DNA of 61,129 bases from Podochytrium sp. JEL0797 (GCA_027596195.1 JADGJG010000046.1:1-61129); one strand, 5' to 3'. Positions 41,947 to 56,449 are shown, numbered from the stretch's first letter. Made by a program: numbers and translations. Notes: a model not told the origin generated them from the letters alone.

Positions 41947-43844
41947 ATGAAGGAAAAAAACAATAGTTGCAACGCTGGAAAGGACGAAACGCAAAGCGAG
42001 CGATCGGCCACTCCCTCCCTTGAGACACGACCATCCGAGTGTAAACAAATGACCAGCAGGGAAGTGGTGAGAGACAGGGAAGAGTCCACGAGGGACGAAG
42101 AACCCGCGCAAAAAAAAGATCAACAAACCATCCAAATTCCCACCAACTACTCCATTCCAGGCATCCCTCGCAGCACCAGATGAACTAATGGCGCCACGAG
42201 ATACCACCGAGAGCGAGGGTGGGTCTCAACTGTCCATTGGTGAGTTGGTGAGACATCGGTTTCCAAGCGCGGCGCTGACCTGGCCACCTCTGAGCAGAAC
42301 ATATCAACGGCACTCCCACAGGTGTCCAACGAGCCCAGACAAGGAATGTGTGTAGTGAAAGGGCGACGTCCAACGCTGCAATCTGAACTCTCATCCTCTG
42401 CCACAACAACACGAAAAGTCCTCGCCACCCACTACTTCACCTTATGTGCCTCCCCTTGACTGCTGCGATCCAGCCGCCTTGCTGTGCAACAGATTCCAAG
42501 CGAGTTGGTTCAAACGGCGACAAGTTTGCGACCAGTATTGTCCAGCAGATGGTCACGTGAAAGGTTGGCCTGGATTCGAAGTCTCACCGACGGATTCGAC
42601 GCTGATAGCGAATATTCGCACGGGGATATTCTTCGCATCAGTGCCGCGGCATTGGCGACTGTCGGGATATTGTGATGCCGTGCTGCCATCAACTCGCGTG
42701 AAAGCCGCTGCAGCAGCCCATGGCCGCCTTGGAGGTGTTTTCATCGTTGTTTGGGGGTGCTGTCAGCGTACGCAAGAGGCATTTCAAGGAATATTTCTCA
42801 GGGGAACCATGACGATGTCTACGAACCTATTCGTGAGGGGTGGAGGATCTCACAGCCAGTCAAAACGAGTTCAGGGACCTGCCCAGCTGAAACTTGGTGG
42901 CTGGAATTTGATTCGATATCACGGCGGGGGGTGTTCGTCCAAGGCGCCACCGCGTATGATGCTGATGGGTTGCGTGCGAAAAGGGGGCTGTGGACGCACA
43001 ACGCCCTTGCCGCCTTGACTTTTGGCAGTCATTTCGAGACAAAATCAGCGAGTTTCATGTGCGCCCCCGTTTCAGAGTGTCCCCGTGCTCCCCATCAAAC
43101 CTAGTGGGGATAATTCAACCTCCAAACGCTCCTCGAGCGCAGATATGTAGCCCGTGCTTCAGGATCGCTCACTCTTACTTTTTAGGTTGCTTCCGGCGGG
43201 ATCCATACATTGTCCCACGTTGTGCGCCCACATCGGCACCTCCTCTGCGCCCGTTCCTTATCTCCCCACTTCAATGGAACGTGCTCATTCCGTATCAAGC
43301 ATACCGGGCCTCTATTCCATTGCCCACAATACCGAGAGGATCGCGGCGAACCTCATTGTCGCGGGTTTTGATCTCCTCATTTGTGCGGCCCTCGTTTCGT
43401 TTATCGGGCGTTTCTCGCACAATACTACACTCCCCGGCTCCTTCGCAATGGCGTCGGATTTGAAGCGGGCTTTGTACTGCGTGATGTACCCTCTGCTTCT
43501 CAAAAAATCGGCACTTTTCTCCCGTTTGCAGCACTGGCTTCGTATCATTTGATTGAGCAACTGGACTTGGAGCGTGTGGGTCCCTGTTTGTCGACTCACT
43601 GAACCGTTGCGGCGCAAGGCGGAATATCCCAATTCCGACGCGATTTGGCCAATCCGTTATCTGAACCCCCAGCATGTCGCCTTTGAGCCAAAACAGATTT
43701 TGCGGCGGCACCAGGTCTCTCCGATTGTCCAGCTCGATTTTTGAAGTGTTTTCGCCACTGGTCGCTTCCGACCTCCGTCCCCACCATCCCCAATCTCCCA
43801 CCGTCGACACTCTCCGCCAATTTGATTCCACTCTCTCAATGATC
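41947..43844. other. Unidentified duplicated block U (right copy)
   Basis: Reverse-complement counterpart of 6069-7975. Open stretches on the plus strand (42446-43018, 42990-43463, 43154-43552) resemble those of the left copy, but frames change between the two. One frame contains a hydrophobic run (IAANLIVAGFDLLICAALVS). I see no known domain. The changes between copies do not obviously respect codons, which argues against a working gene. Confidence 0.5.
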
Positions 43845-44000
43845 TCAATTGACTGTATCCCCAAACCCAGCCGTCAACTCAATTGCCATCATCACCTTCT
43901 TCTCCAACACCTCAAACGACTTGTAAGGCGGCAAATCCAGCCAATTAAAACGCGTATGCCTCTTTCGCAGAGAATCAATCTCCCCGTCTTCTAACGAATC
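43845..44000 (-). pseudogene. Relic of HECT ligase C-terminus (R1)
   Basis: The minus strand reads [40 protein letters not shown] and FGDTIN with a stop, matching the end of the full Rsp5 gene. As in L1 the active-site cysteine is arginine. It is divergent from the family A gene that starts at 44286. Confidence 0.8.
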
Positions 44001-44029
44001 TTTTTCACAGGCGCGTACGAAGCCGGTGT

Positions 44030-44165
44030 TTTAAATTCGGAATGGAGGGAGTGCATCTGGAGCAATTGAAACAGTCGCGTATCAAGCGTACGCGTTTGAA
44101 GCCGGTGTGCTGGAAGTTGGTGCCTTGGACGTATTGGAAGCAGTCTCAGAGCTCGACGCCTGATT
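44030..44165 (+). repeat. Degenerate 15-16 bp repeats upstream of family A (R1)
   Basis: The mirror of 5750-5890: drifted units around CTTCAAACGCG lie between the HECT relic and the family A start codon. Confidence 0.5.
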
Positions 44166-44285
44166 GAAACTTATAGAGACATTCCTTTTCCTCTATTGAA
44201 TGTTGCGTAATGAACAGATCTGGTGGTCCCGCAATTTTCCTCGCATTGTTCTATTTTTTCCCCGTTGTTCCAAAAATATTTGACA

Positions 44286-45385
44286 ATGAACGTGATGTGG
44301 CATTTCAAACCGCGACTCGCAACCACAAGAGAAACACCCTGGCTTGCGAAATTGGCTGCTAGTTTCATCCTCGGGAATGAGTGGATTGCCGCGGCTGCGC
44401 CAACGGCCGAATCCGCCGACGCGCCCTATTTGATTTCCAAATCACCGAATCCTATTCCACCCACGACTGCTGGAATCATCAACATGAAGGTGATTATTGC
44501 TTTAGATTCCCAATCAAAACATTTCTAAAACGCGAACAGGTGCAACAAACATCCAACATCCTTTCCGCGTTGAAACCGCCTGCTTCAGCTGCCAATAAAC
44601 TCACGGAGGCAAGAATGTACAGCCCAATACCTGGGAGCGCGAGCGCCGCTGAACCAACTGAGAGCTGGCGCTCCAAAATTTACAAATATATCGGTCATGA
44701 TTCGGGCGCGACCATTCACCGAACTCGCAAAATTCGAGACTCAAACGGTCAATTTACTCTGGTAGAGCCTCTCCTTCACTCACGCGAAGAGTTCCACGAA
44801 AAACTGAGCACTGATGTAAAAGATGTGGTGCGCGACGACGACCGCCTGTGGACCATGGTACCCGATGAATCGGCCCAACATACTCGCTTTGTCACGCTCG
44901 AATGGCCAGATGTCGAGAACATCAATGAAAAAACTCGAAACGAATTGTGCAACTTCAGTGAGAAGGAGTCGAGGGGAGCGAACTATTTCTCAATGGACTA
45001 TGATAACCCCTACAACAACAACTACAACGTTGAAGCCGAATTCGCAAGCATGCCAAAAATAATGGACGTCAAGGTCACCATGAAGGCTGCTCACGGAGCC
45101 AAAGCCAAGACCCCAACATTTGTCATGGCCGCGACCACACTCGAGCTTCCAGTCACCAGATCAGGAAACCACTGCCACATCTTCCCACTTTCAGGAAACA
45201 GGGAGTTTATATATATTAAGTACCAAGTGAGAATTCGGAGGGGTGAAGTTCTCGAGGACGAGCGGCCACCTGCTTCGTTTCTCGTCAGTATGATGGTTTT
45301 TGAACTTGTCACCCACTGCGAACACTGTCAAATCTCTCTTTCTATCCCCAAGAGCATGCCTTGGTACCGCTACTTGATATGGTGA
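44286..45385 (+). CDS. Family A protein, copy R1
   Basis: Exons 44286-44489 and 44540-45385 join into 349 residues. The second exon is identical to that of L1. Exon 1 has the more typical family text (MNVMWHFKPRLATTRETPWL, LAASFILGNEWIAAAA), so R1 probably preserves the ancestral sequence and L1 was altered over about 85 bp. The gene is followed after about 210 nt by the truncated patatin on the same strand. Function unknown. The segments LELPVTRSGNHCHIFPLSG and VTMKAAHGAKAKTPTFVMA are the best family signatures. Confidence 0.82.
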
Positions 45386-45561
45386 CAAAATATTGTTGGC
45401 ATTTTCTCATTATTTATTTTTTTCGTGTTTGCGTTTATTTATCACTCAAATTCGAATTTTCACAACCTGATATGATGTATGGGAAATTCGGATAATTTTG
45501 CGCTTCCCAATATTGAATCAGTCGAAATGTTTCTATATAAAATAGACGCGTTTATACGTCA

Positions 45562-45579
45562 GGGGGGGGGGGGGGGGGG
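45562..45579. repeat. Run of 18 G
   Basis: The mirror of the 18-C run at 4334-4351, just upstream of the R1 patatin start codon. Confidence 0.95.
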
Positions 45580-45596
45580 CAAAATTAAACCCAAAA

Positions 45597-46958
45597 ATGG
45601 ACTCATTTTGCGCAACAGCTCTCATATCTACTAAGTCTTTGGCCACGATTGACAGCAAGGGCAATGAGTTCCGGAAACCGTTAGCGAAGGCAACTACTTT
45701 CACCGCGTATGAGGTACTTTGTTTATTTTGAAACCACCCTTTTACCTCTAAAAGTTTTTAATGGTAATTTAGGCGGCTGCAAGAACATTGGATGATTATG
45801 AGGGCAGGACGGCTTGGAGATTCAAGGACGAGTCGGACCATTACGATTGCAAAGACGTCCTACTGCATATGGACTTACTCCAGTCCGCCGAAAAATTGAT
45901 TCCTGTGATTGGTTCCGAGTTTCTGATGACCGTTCTTGAATCAATGATTGATCGAAAGTTCGCGCGAATCAACAATCCCAAGGTGAAAAATCCATTCCAC
46001 CCTCCACCCTTATCGCCACGTATTAATTCAATGAAAAGTTATACGAGCACGCACGCTCTGGGACAAAATTGCTCATTGAAAAGTTTTACGGAGAAATTGA
46101 ACGCGTACTGAAGTTCCTCGCGGCATTCGGAGGGTTTGGAATGACGGCGCAAAGGCTGATGGAGTATTTCAAAAAACTTGATAAAATTCACGGACGTTCA
46201 GCAATATATCGCCTCCCAATTGATACGCCGAACGTGCTCGTCAAGGATGCACTGTGAGCTCCTGACTCATTTTTTTTTGTCACTTTCTCACTCCCTTTGG
46301 TTCGCAGCTGTGCTTCCGTGTCGGTTCCCGGTATTTTCAAGCCGGAAATTATTAATGGAGAAGGTACATGTTCTTTCTCTCCACCTTCTTTCGCTCACAT
46401 ACTAGCAGTATTGATAGATGGCAGCATCCAGGCCGATCTTCCCATCCGCTTCCTTAAGGAAAAATTCAATGTCAAATTCACAATAGCCGGGCAATCAAAT
46501 CTCCACGTGCCAAAGCATGACCTGATCCCGCATTTCCAAGTCGAAGCCATTGGAAGAGGCTTGGAGTTGGTTAGCAATGGTTAGAAATCTTAAATTTCTT
46601 CTTTCTTTAAACCAGCTGCCTTCCTATTACCTAATCAACTACGGAAAAGCGATTATCGTGCAGTCGTATGCAGGGGATATCATAATTTATCCTTCAATTA
46701 GCCCACAAGACTATACCAACGTGTTGGACAATCCAAGCCGTGAACTCATGAAGCGATTGATCGCGCAGGGGCAAAGAGATACGTATCCCCGTGAGTATAC
46801 ATCAAAGATCTTTCCATCCTTTCGCCTCACGAATACTCTCTAGAGTTGAAAATGAAATCGCCGATGATCTAAACGTTCTCCAAGAAAGAGTGGAGAGTGA
46901 GCGCTCACCAGCGGAAGACCCACTGTTTATTTCTGAGTTGCAAAATGGGTTAGAGTAA
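45597..46958 (+). CDS. Patatin-like paralogue lacking its catalytic core (R1)
   Basis: Seven exons (45597-45713, 45773-45982, 46039-46253, 46308-46363, 46406-46569, 46616-46790, 46846-46958) sum to 1050 bases, giving 349 residues plus stop. The start is MDSFCATALISTKSLATIDS. The TGL-type N-terminal region and the DGSIQADLP aspartate exon remain; GGGxxG and GxSxG are absent, with HGRSAIY joined to PIDTPNV in one exon. The C-terminal exon is a charged helix (LNVLQERVESERSPAED). The sequence equals the L1 copy. Introns are 42-59 nt. It is not expected to hydrolyse lipid. It may bind lipid droplets or partner proteins, or be non-functional but not yet decayed. Confidence 0.77.
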
Positions 46959-47033
46959 AAAGCTGTAAAAAGAAAATGACGGATAGGAAAGAAGCCAAAA
47001 AATGCGTTTAAGAGTAATTCCTTTCTAAAAACG

Positions 47034-47631
47034 GTGCATCCCCCAACAACTGTAATATGCTCTCTACTCGGCTTCACAAACGCGCTCTGCGCGATATTCA
47101 ACAGCGTGTCCTTGCCCAGCAAGTACAATTTGTTTCCAACCTTTGACACGAACGCTGAGAGTTTCTCCTCCTCCGACAATTCAGCAGTAGCGGCTACACC
47201 TTCGTGGAGGCACTACTAGTGGTACAAGAATACGTAGCCCGTCATGAATGCGTCAAAAGTGGCGGAGAGTATTTTTCGAGGGAAGTGGTTGTAATGGTGG
47301 GGCGAGGTGGGGGTGCCGGAGCGTCGAGTTGTGATGGCAGCGGCCAACTCACAGCATATTGATAACAATACAATCGAGCCTCCTCCCTCTCAGCCTGCTT
47401 CGACCGCTTGTTGGTGCTCTTCTTTTTGGCAAACGAGTCCGGCAGTTTCGTGAGTTGCTTGAACGACAACGTTGCCGAGATTTGGCCATTGGGCAACAGA
47501 GCGGTGGAGGGTACAGAGGCTATCACTTTGATGGGTCGGTTCATTTCGACAGGACATCAGTTGCGTTTTGAGTACGATTCGTTCACTTCAGTCGAATGCC
47601 AAAAACGCGGTATGCCATCCCACAAACTCAG
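47034..47631 (-). pseudogene. Out-of-frame C-terminal half of the TOE1-like gene (R1)
   Basis: The mirror of 2282-2880, with the same TAG, TGA and double TAG stops and a frame change before DAFMTGYVFLYH. The stretch MNRPIKVIASVPSTALLPNG to SKQAEREEARLYCYQYAVSW stays open in the exonuclease frame, so a read-through product would gain about 120 residues before the next stop. Confidence 0.65.
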
Positions 47632-48365
47632 CTATTTGCGATACAAGTAGGCAAGGTACGATGCACTCTCACGCGTCACGTAATCAGCCACATATTTCGT
47701 GTCCACGATGCCAGCGGGGAACATTTCAGCCAAATCAGCCACCAAGGAATCCAACGTCTCCGGCAACGCAGCATAAAACGCGCGGTAAAAAAAGATAAGA
47801 TCAAGCAGGCCGTTGTGGATCACCAAGGGCTTCTTCTGCGCCAGGATGTGGGTGAACAGGTCGCGCATGATTTGGTTGGGAGTTCCCGGCAGTTGCAGTT
47901 CGGCAGAGTCATTTCCGGGCATGAAGGGGACGCCCTCGCGCGCCTGAGAATTGAAGTCAAAGTTGTGGTCGACGAGGAAGGCGAGCGATTTCGGTTCGAC
48001 GGAGTAGGTTTGCATGGGCAGAAGAAGCACGTCGAACCGCTGCGCTTTTTGGCCGCGGAAACAAGAAACGCCGAGGGAAAGAAGCGCGCAACTAGAGGCT
48101 ACTTGGCGGAGGGCAGAGTAGCGCTGTCTGAGATCCTAGTGGGGTGTTAACTGCTACTGTAGGAAAAAAGGTAATAATAATTCAAACTCACCACACTCCT
48201 CGTATCTGCCCCTCCAAGGCCGCTAAACTCGCAGTCCACAGAAACAAACGAACACGAAGCCAGAATCAACCGCAGGCGTAGCGAAAGCGCTGACAGATTC
48301 GTGCGAGTGACGTGCGTAGTCAACGACTCGATTTCTGACATCGTTTTTTTGCTCTTCTCAGCCAA
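47632..48365 (-). CDS. TOE1/CAF1-like 3'-5' RNA exonuclease, truncated (R1)
   Basis: The start MAEKSKKTMSEIESLTTHVT is better than in L1, where the upstream ATG is lost. Exon 1 ends at SVDCEFSGLGGADTRSV; the intron (about 58 nt) ends CCACTAG; exon 2 reads DLRQRYSALRQVASSCALLS, then VIHNGLLDLIFFYRAF and AGIVDTKYVADYV, and stops after ASYLAYLYRK. D, E, D and D of the DEDD site are present. It differs from L1 by several conservative changes (for example LDSLVADL versus LDSFVADL), so this half escaped the homogenisation seen further inside the arm. It lacks the CCCH finger and tail of full TOE1. Confidence 0.75.
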
Positions 48366-48689
48366 TCTGCATCACCCCGTCTGTTGCTAATCGAAATAAA
48401 TGCGAATCTGCTCATCGCAAGAACAGGACTTTGTTTTCAGAAGGAGAGTCAAACTTGTCAAAGGGACGCGAACGGAATCCAATATTGGTGATGTCCGCTA
48501 CAGGTCTCTCTCCCGCTGCAGTTCCGCCATACCTAAACCTTAAAACTAATAATTAACAGGCTGCCGTGTCTGCGATGCGATAGGGTATTTCTTGACCCCT
48601 TGAAACAATTGTTGGCTTCTCTAGCTCGTCTATTCAACTTCAGTCATTCAGTCAATATTCAAGAAAAAAGAATGATCTGCACCTCCCGA

Positions 48690-49040
48690 TTCGTTCACAG
48701 GCTCTCTTCGAAAGTTTGCCTTATCCCATGAGCGTTACGCCAAGGCGATTGGGACTCAAACATACACCGACGATATGACTATCTACTACAAATTCAAATT
48801 TCACGAATACACACGCTTCTGCTGTCAAACCCCAGTAAGGGAAGTAGCGGAAGAATTTATTGGAGCCAGGTAATAGGGTCGGCTGTCGCCTCACGAATAT
48901 TCCCCAGAAATCGAATTTATTTGCAGTCAAATGCGGATCGAATTGTTGATTGCTGCGAAAATCAAGGCGCGCGAAGCTCGGGTGGTGGCGGAGGAGAGGG
49001 AGAAGAACCAGGTACAAATTAGGATTGGGGGTTCATAAAA
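48690..49040 (+). pseudogene. Relic of patatin C-terminal exons (R0)
   Basis: The plus strand reads RYAKAIGTQTYTDDMTIYYK, then after a stop FICSQMRIELLIAAKIKARE and a charged run. This matches YATAIVSQTYSGDITIFHEF and FIRSQMRIEKAIAAAILVIE of the copy ending at 41574. It is the outermost module remnant on the right arm and lies about 200 bp from the Rsp5 stop codon. A 28-bp stretch at 49071-49098 is the exact reverse complement of 88-115. Bases 48,370-48,690 hold nothing else recognisable. Confidence 0.65.
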
Positions 49041-49237
49041 GACTCAGTCGCAGCGAAATCGCTAACAAGGCCCTGGCCCTCACCGCTCCTCGCAACAATT
49101 AATTCCATTAAACTATGGACTAAAAAAATTTGAGCTCCTTTTTCCAACCTCATTTCTTCAATCTCATTTTCTCAGCCATCCAAATCTCAATTACAAAAAA
49201 GCAACAACAAAAAAAACACCCAAAACTCCTCACTCCT

Positions 49238-52169
<2,932 letters not shown>

Positions 52170-52383
52170 TGATATAGGCTGGTATACGAGTCAAGAGTGT
52201 GGCGCTGGGAGGAGTGTCCGGTGGGTGGCAATCAAACGGCGCAGGGAGGGTATCCGCTTTCGAGAGTGTTCGCAAAAAATTCACAAGCAACCGACTTGGT
52301 GCTTGCGGCAGCAGCCAAACGTTTATTCAGCTCAATCGCGGAATGAATCACCAGATGTAAATGTCTCTATTAATCACAACCAA

Positions 52384-52760
52384 TCAAATCACCCCCTTCA
52401 ACATTACATGAAGATTCCAACCGAATCTATCCCACCCCTTTCCGCCTTCCACCCGCTGCGAGGACCCCACCAACCCATCCCGCACAAAAACACACACCAT
52501 ACACTGAACACTCCCACTTTCCATCCATCTTGACTTCCCACCGTTCACACCCCTCGTCCCGTTCAGACTCCCACTCAACGCGTGTCACGTCCTCTCCCTT
52601 CACTCACCACGACAAACGCGTAGCCTTCAACCACTTTGGGTCCCACAGGATCCTCCAAAATCACATCCTTCACCCCTTCAAACACTTTCCCCAATTCAAA
52701 TCCAATTCTTAGGTCTTGCAGCGATGATGGCATCCACAAATGATAAAAGACTCTCACTCA
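52384..52760 (-). pseudogene. Relic of ENGase C-terminus
   Basis: The minus strand reads VKDVILEDPVGPKVVEGYAF and VVV, then in another frame the counterpart of WESERDEGCERWEVK. These match CTHPQGPKVIEEYAFVVVKG and the following text of the ENGase gene at 54198. The relic lies immediately upstream of the Rsp5 start, exactly where the full ENGase tail lies relative to the C2-only gene, so it marks the unit of a tandem duplication. Confidence 0.75.
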
Positions 52761-52828
52761 TCAAGTATTTTGTACAGCAGAAGCGCTCGCAGGAGTACGT
52801 ATTTAATTTCCAATCCAAAATACAGTTT

Positions 52829-53811
52829 TTACATGATGCCAGGATACATTCCAAAATAATGTGCAGCTTTTGACTCTGGCGGTCTCGTTCTCCTCGAATC
52901 CGACTCAGACACCTCCCCCAACCTCGCCGCCTGCCGCCGAGCAGCACCCGCCTGCTCAGCAACCGTCAGAGCAGGACCCGACTGAGCAACACCCTCGAAA
53001 TGGGTGCTAAAATTCACCGTCACCTTCCCACAAACGGGATCCGTTCCCGTTTTCGACTGGGTCAATTCACGTGTAATCATTTCCTCGCCGTCACCACTCG
53101 CGAGATCGAAAATGGAGTCTATGGTGTAGGTGGCCATGCCGAGGAGCCCTTGGTTCTTGTGATTGGTCCATTGCTTGTGATCAAAGATTTGGAGGGTGAT
53201 GGTGGACGTGTTGGTAAGGGTGCTGGATTGGTCAGAGTCGTTAACACCTCGTCGGGACATAAAAGGCAGGAGGGTGGAAATACTCACACGTCAAACGATT
53301 CGTTCCAGTGAGGGTTCAACGTATTTTTCGAGACCTGAGTGGTTTTGGTTTGCTCTCCGTCGACGCTGTGAACGAGTGTGATCAGAGTGCGGAATTCGAA
53401 TAAGGGATAGATTCTTCGCCCTCACGTTATAACGGCAAACGGATCGGGCAGTAAATTATGGAAAACATCTGAAAAGGGGGTCAGCCTTCAAATATCAGAG
53501 GAAAAGGCGATTATTTACGAAATTTTTCGTGCGTCATGAGGTCATTGGCAGCAACGACTAAGAATCGGAGAGGGATGGGTGGGTTGTTAGAATCATTCGG
53601 GTAATTAACGAAACTATAAGCTCGTGGGACAGCCAAGTCCCTCGGATTCCAGATCGAACTACAGGCCGCAAGATCAAGAGGTAGCACCACAGCACACTAG
53701 CGAATCAAACTTGCACCTGTAATGCGCACGGTTCTACTTCTGCAGGGAGAGAGGTGAGTGACAGGTTTGGCAGAGGTTCAAGGCAAAGTGCACTTACTCA
53801 GAGGCATTCAT
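52829..53811 (-). CDS. Stand-alone C2-domain protein derived from Rsp5
   Basis: Six exons with the same splice sites as the first six of Rsp5 join into 196 residues in frame: MNASE / SRTVRIT / VVAANDLMTHEKF / HVFHNLLPDPFAVIT / [20 protein letters not shown] / the C2 body with GLLGMATYTIDSIFDLASGD, ending YFGMYPGIM. It has no WW or HECT domain. C2 domains of this type bind membrane phosphoinositides, so the product could compete with Rsp5 for membranes. It carries five extra residues at the fourth exon. The promoter side is also duplicated: bases 53,611-53,705 nearly repeat 51,970-52,070. Bases 53,812-54,197 hold no further gene. Confidence 0.7.
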
Positions 53812-54197
53812 TGATTGAAGCTGGAAAATGGGAAAGATGGGAGGGTATTCGCTTTCGACAGAGTTCTCAAAGTCTTTGGAGCGAAAGCTGGAAAAAGGTG
53901 GGTCAACGCTTGCTTTTTTGACTCATCTTGCCTTTTCCGGGGGCTTTTTGCCCAGTGACCTTCCCCGTCAAACGACAGAGATTTTTTATGTCAATACGGA
54001 TCTGCAGCGATTCATTATCGTTGCTAATCCGCCCAAACTTCAATCTTTCTAATTTATTTCGACCTTGTGCGCGTGTTTCTTTTATACCCAACTCCCGGTA
54101 TTTCCAACGAAAAAGAAGGAATCGAAAAAATGAAGGGTGAAGATTTCGCGTTCCAAATATAAATACACAAGTGGATCTAGTGGGGATTGCATCAGCT

Positions 54198-56310
54198 TTA
54201 TTCAGCTCCTTCTCCGACCGAATTTAAATGTCCTTTTACTGTCACAGGCAATGAAATTATTCCCTTCAACACCACACGAACGATTCCAACCGAATCCACA
54301 CCAACCACTTCCATCCGCGACCCCCCCGGACCCTCCGGCACAAAAACATATCCATACACTGAACACTCCCACTTTCCATCCACCTTGACTTCCCACCGTT
54401 CACACCCCTCGTCCCGTTCAGACTCCCACTCAACGCGTGTCGCGTCTTCCCCCTTCACCACGACAAACGCGTACTCTTCAATCACTTTGGGTCCCTGTGG
54501 ATGCGTACAAACGAACTCCCTCGATCCCACATACACTTCCCCAATCCAAATCCGTTCGTTGGCACGCACGGGATTCCAATCCAGAACCACCCCAACCTGC
54601 GTCACAACAAACTGTAACCCACCCACCACGACCCACCCCCTTTCACTCTCCAGAGCTAACGCGACAGCAGTCTCGTCCACCTCTGTTGCAATCACCCCCC
54701 ATCCATTCACGCCCACTGCACCGTTCTCAACTTGACAAATCTCAATCGTTTCATGAAGACTTGCGATTTCGAGTGTGAGACTGATGCCGATTTTGAGGGG
54801 CTGGTTTGACGGGAGGTTTGAGGAGAACCGAATTCGCGTGAGGAGGGGTACCCCCGGGCGGCTTGACACGCCAATGTTTTGGATGGGGATCTTGGTCCAT
54901 GAGAAAACGGCGGGTGAGGAGGAGGAAAGAGGGGTGGGGTTGAGTTGGAGGCAGGATCCGCCGTTCCAGGATACGGTGGTGGTGATGGAGCGGTGGCATG
55001 TGGGTGAGAGTGTGGTGGACGAGGATTCAACGATGGAGAGTAGATTCAATTCGCTGGATGGAAGGCGGGTGAGAGAGATGGAGACGATTTCGTGCGAGGA
55101 TGTGAATGTGGGTGCAACAGACTGTCGACTGAGGTTGAACCACGGTTCAGCATCAATCCTCTCCCCTCGCATCCAATACCCCTCCCCAAACCCACGGTCA
55201 AAGTCGGTATAAAACCGTTCCCTCGTTCCACTCGCCCGCACCGCGACGAAACTCGACACAGAATCCACCCCCCGCCACAACTTCTCATCATTCTCATGAA
55301 ACCCTTCCTTCCCAAGCCCCTCAAACGTCCAAGCGGGCGCAAACACCGCTGCCGAAACCCCCGCGCGACTCGTCTCGCGTAACGCTTTGTGAACGTCAAA
55401 CCCACCACCACCAAACGTGTTGCGGCCCCATACGTCGATTCCGAAATACACGTCCTTGCGTCGATCTACAACCACCACTCTTCCATCCTCTTGTTCAACA
55501 ACAGAGTGTTGCACGATGGCGGCACTTTCGAGAGGGTACGACTGTTTCCAAGTGTAATTCACAAACAAAGCGTCACAAGCATCCAAAAAGTCACGATTCT
55601 CGTCCGTCACGCGATCCTGCCACGCCAATTCACCATGTATCGTGAGAGAGTCGTACCACATGACTTTCGCATGCGCAATCGCGGCGTGCATTCCGCGCAT
55701 GAGGTACCGCAGGAAATCACGGACAGCGGACACGTGGTGTGGGGAACCGAGGTCACTCTCAATGTTGATGAACCATCCGTCAAAGTTGTAGAATTGAGCG
55801 AGGTGGATCATCTTGTTGGCAAAGAAGGGGGAAAAGGTTCCAGGGGGATACACGCGGCGAGGTGGATTGTCATCCGAGTCGTCTGCTGGAGCCTCGGTCA
55901 CCACGACGGTGGGTTCCGGGTCATACTCTGGCCCATACACGAGCTTCAAGGTTTCAAGCACCCCACCTTCCCATTCCGTAATAAAGGTAGCGTACACGAA
56001 AATCCCGTTTCGATGGGCTGCGTTCGTCCACTGCTTTGGCGGGATCGAGAATCGCGCGTGTGAGAAGTAGATAAAGTCGTCGATGAGGGACCAGTGTTGG
56101 ATGGAGTATTGCGTGGTGGGGTCTCCGCGTGTGCCTTGGGATTCGGCGTCGGAGTTGTCCTCCTGCCATGTCGTGGCAGACGCAGAGGCGGGTTGTGGGG
56201 GTGGTTGGGCGCGGGTGGAGTGGGATGGATGCGGTGTGTTGGGGATCGATGGGTTTGGGTGACCAATTGGCGAGGGCGGCGAGGGACTCAATCGGAGAGA
56301 TGCGAGGCAT
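54198..56310 (-). CDS. Cytosolic endo-beta-N-acetylglucosaminidase (GH85), with a frame break
   Basis: ENGase cleaves the chitobiose core of free or protein N-glycans in the cytosol. The start MPRISPIESLAALANWSPKP leads to LCVCHDMAGGQL in one frame. From about 56,155 the match continues one frame over: DAESQGTRGDPTTQYSIQHW, SLIDDFIYFSHARFSIPPKQ, WTNAAHRNGIFVYATFITEW, YNFDGWFINIESDLG (catalytic Asn and Glu) and VFAPAWTFEGLG. The rest is an open C-terminal region of about 350 residues with beta-rich text. A single-base difference in GACAACTCCGACGCC explains the break: a true frameshift, or a sequencing error. The second frame is also open upstream to 56390, where it reads low-complexity text. 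Confidence 0.82.
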
Positions 56311-56449
56311 TTTTGGCCTCGATTCTTCTGCTTGGCCACTTTGCACCGCTTAGCACCACTTTGGTTCTCTGCATCGTTGACACAACACAACTAGCTGTAC
56401 AAATTATAATATTGAGAAATGAAAGAGAATGAAACGAAGACCTAGGTGT

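Larger units (their letters stand above)
41610..48365 (-). repeat. Right arm of large inverted duplication (core)
   Basis: This is the mirror of 1,550-8,300 (positions sum to 49,913 over 43,850-47,650). About 44,050-47,360 is almost identical to the left arm. Beyond that, the U block and the TOE1 5' half differ by several percent and by indels. Confidence 0.95.

Noticed and set aside
1550..48365. Whole inverted structure as a large transposon with terminal inverted repeats
   Set aside because: The interior holds ordinary housekeeping genes, the arms contain host-like genes with introns, and no transposase, integrase or target-site duplication was found.
55389..56063. 224-codon plus ORF in ENGase
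   Set aside because: Antisense of the GH85 catalytic region, which has the conserved active-site motif on the minus strand.
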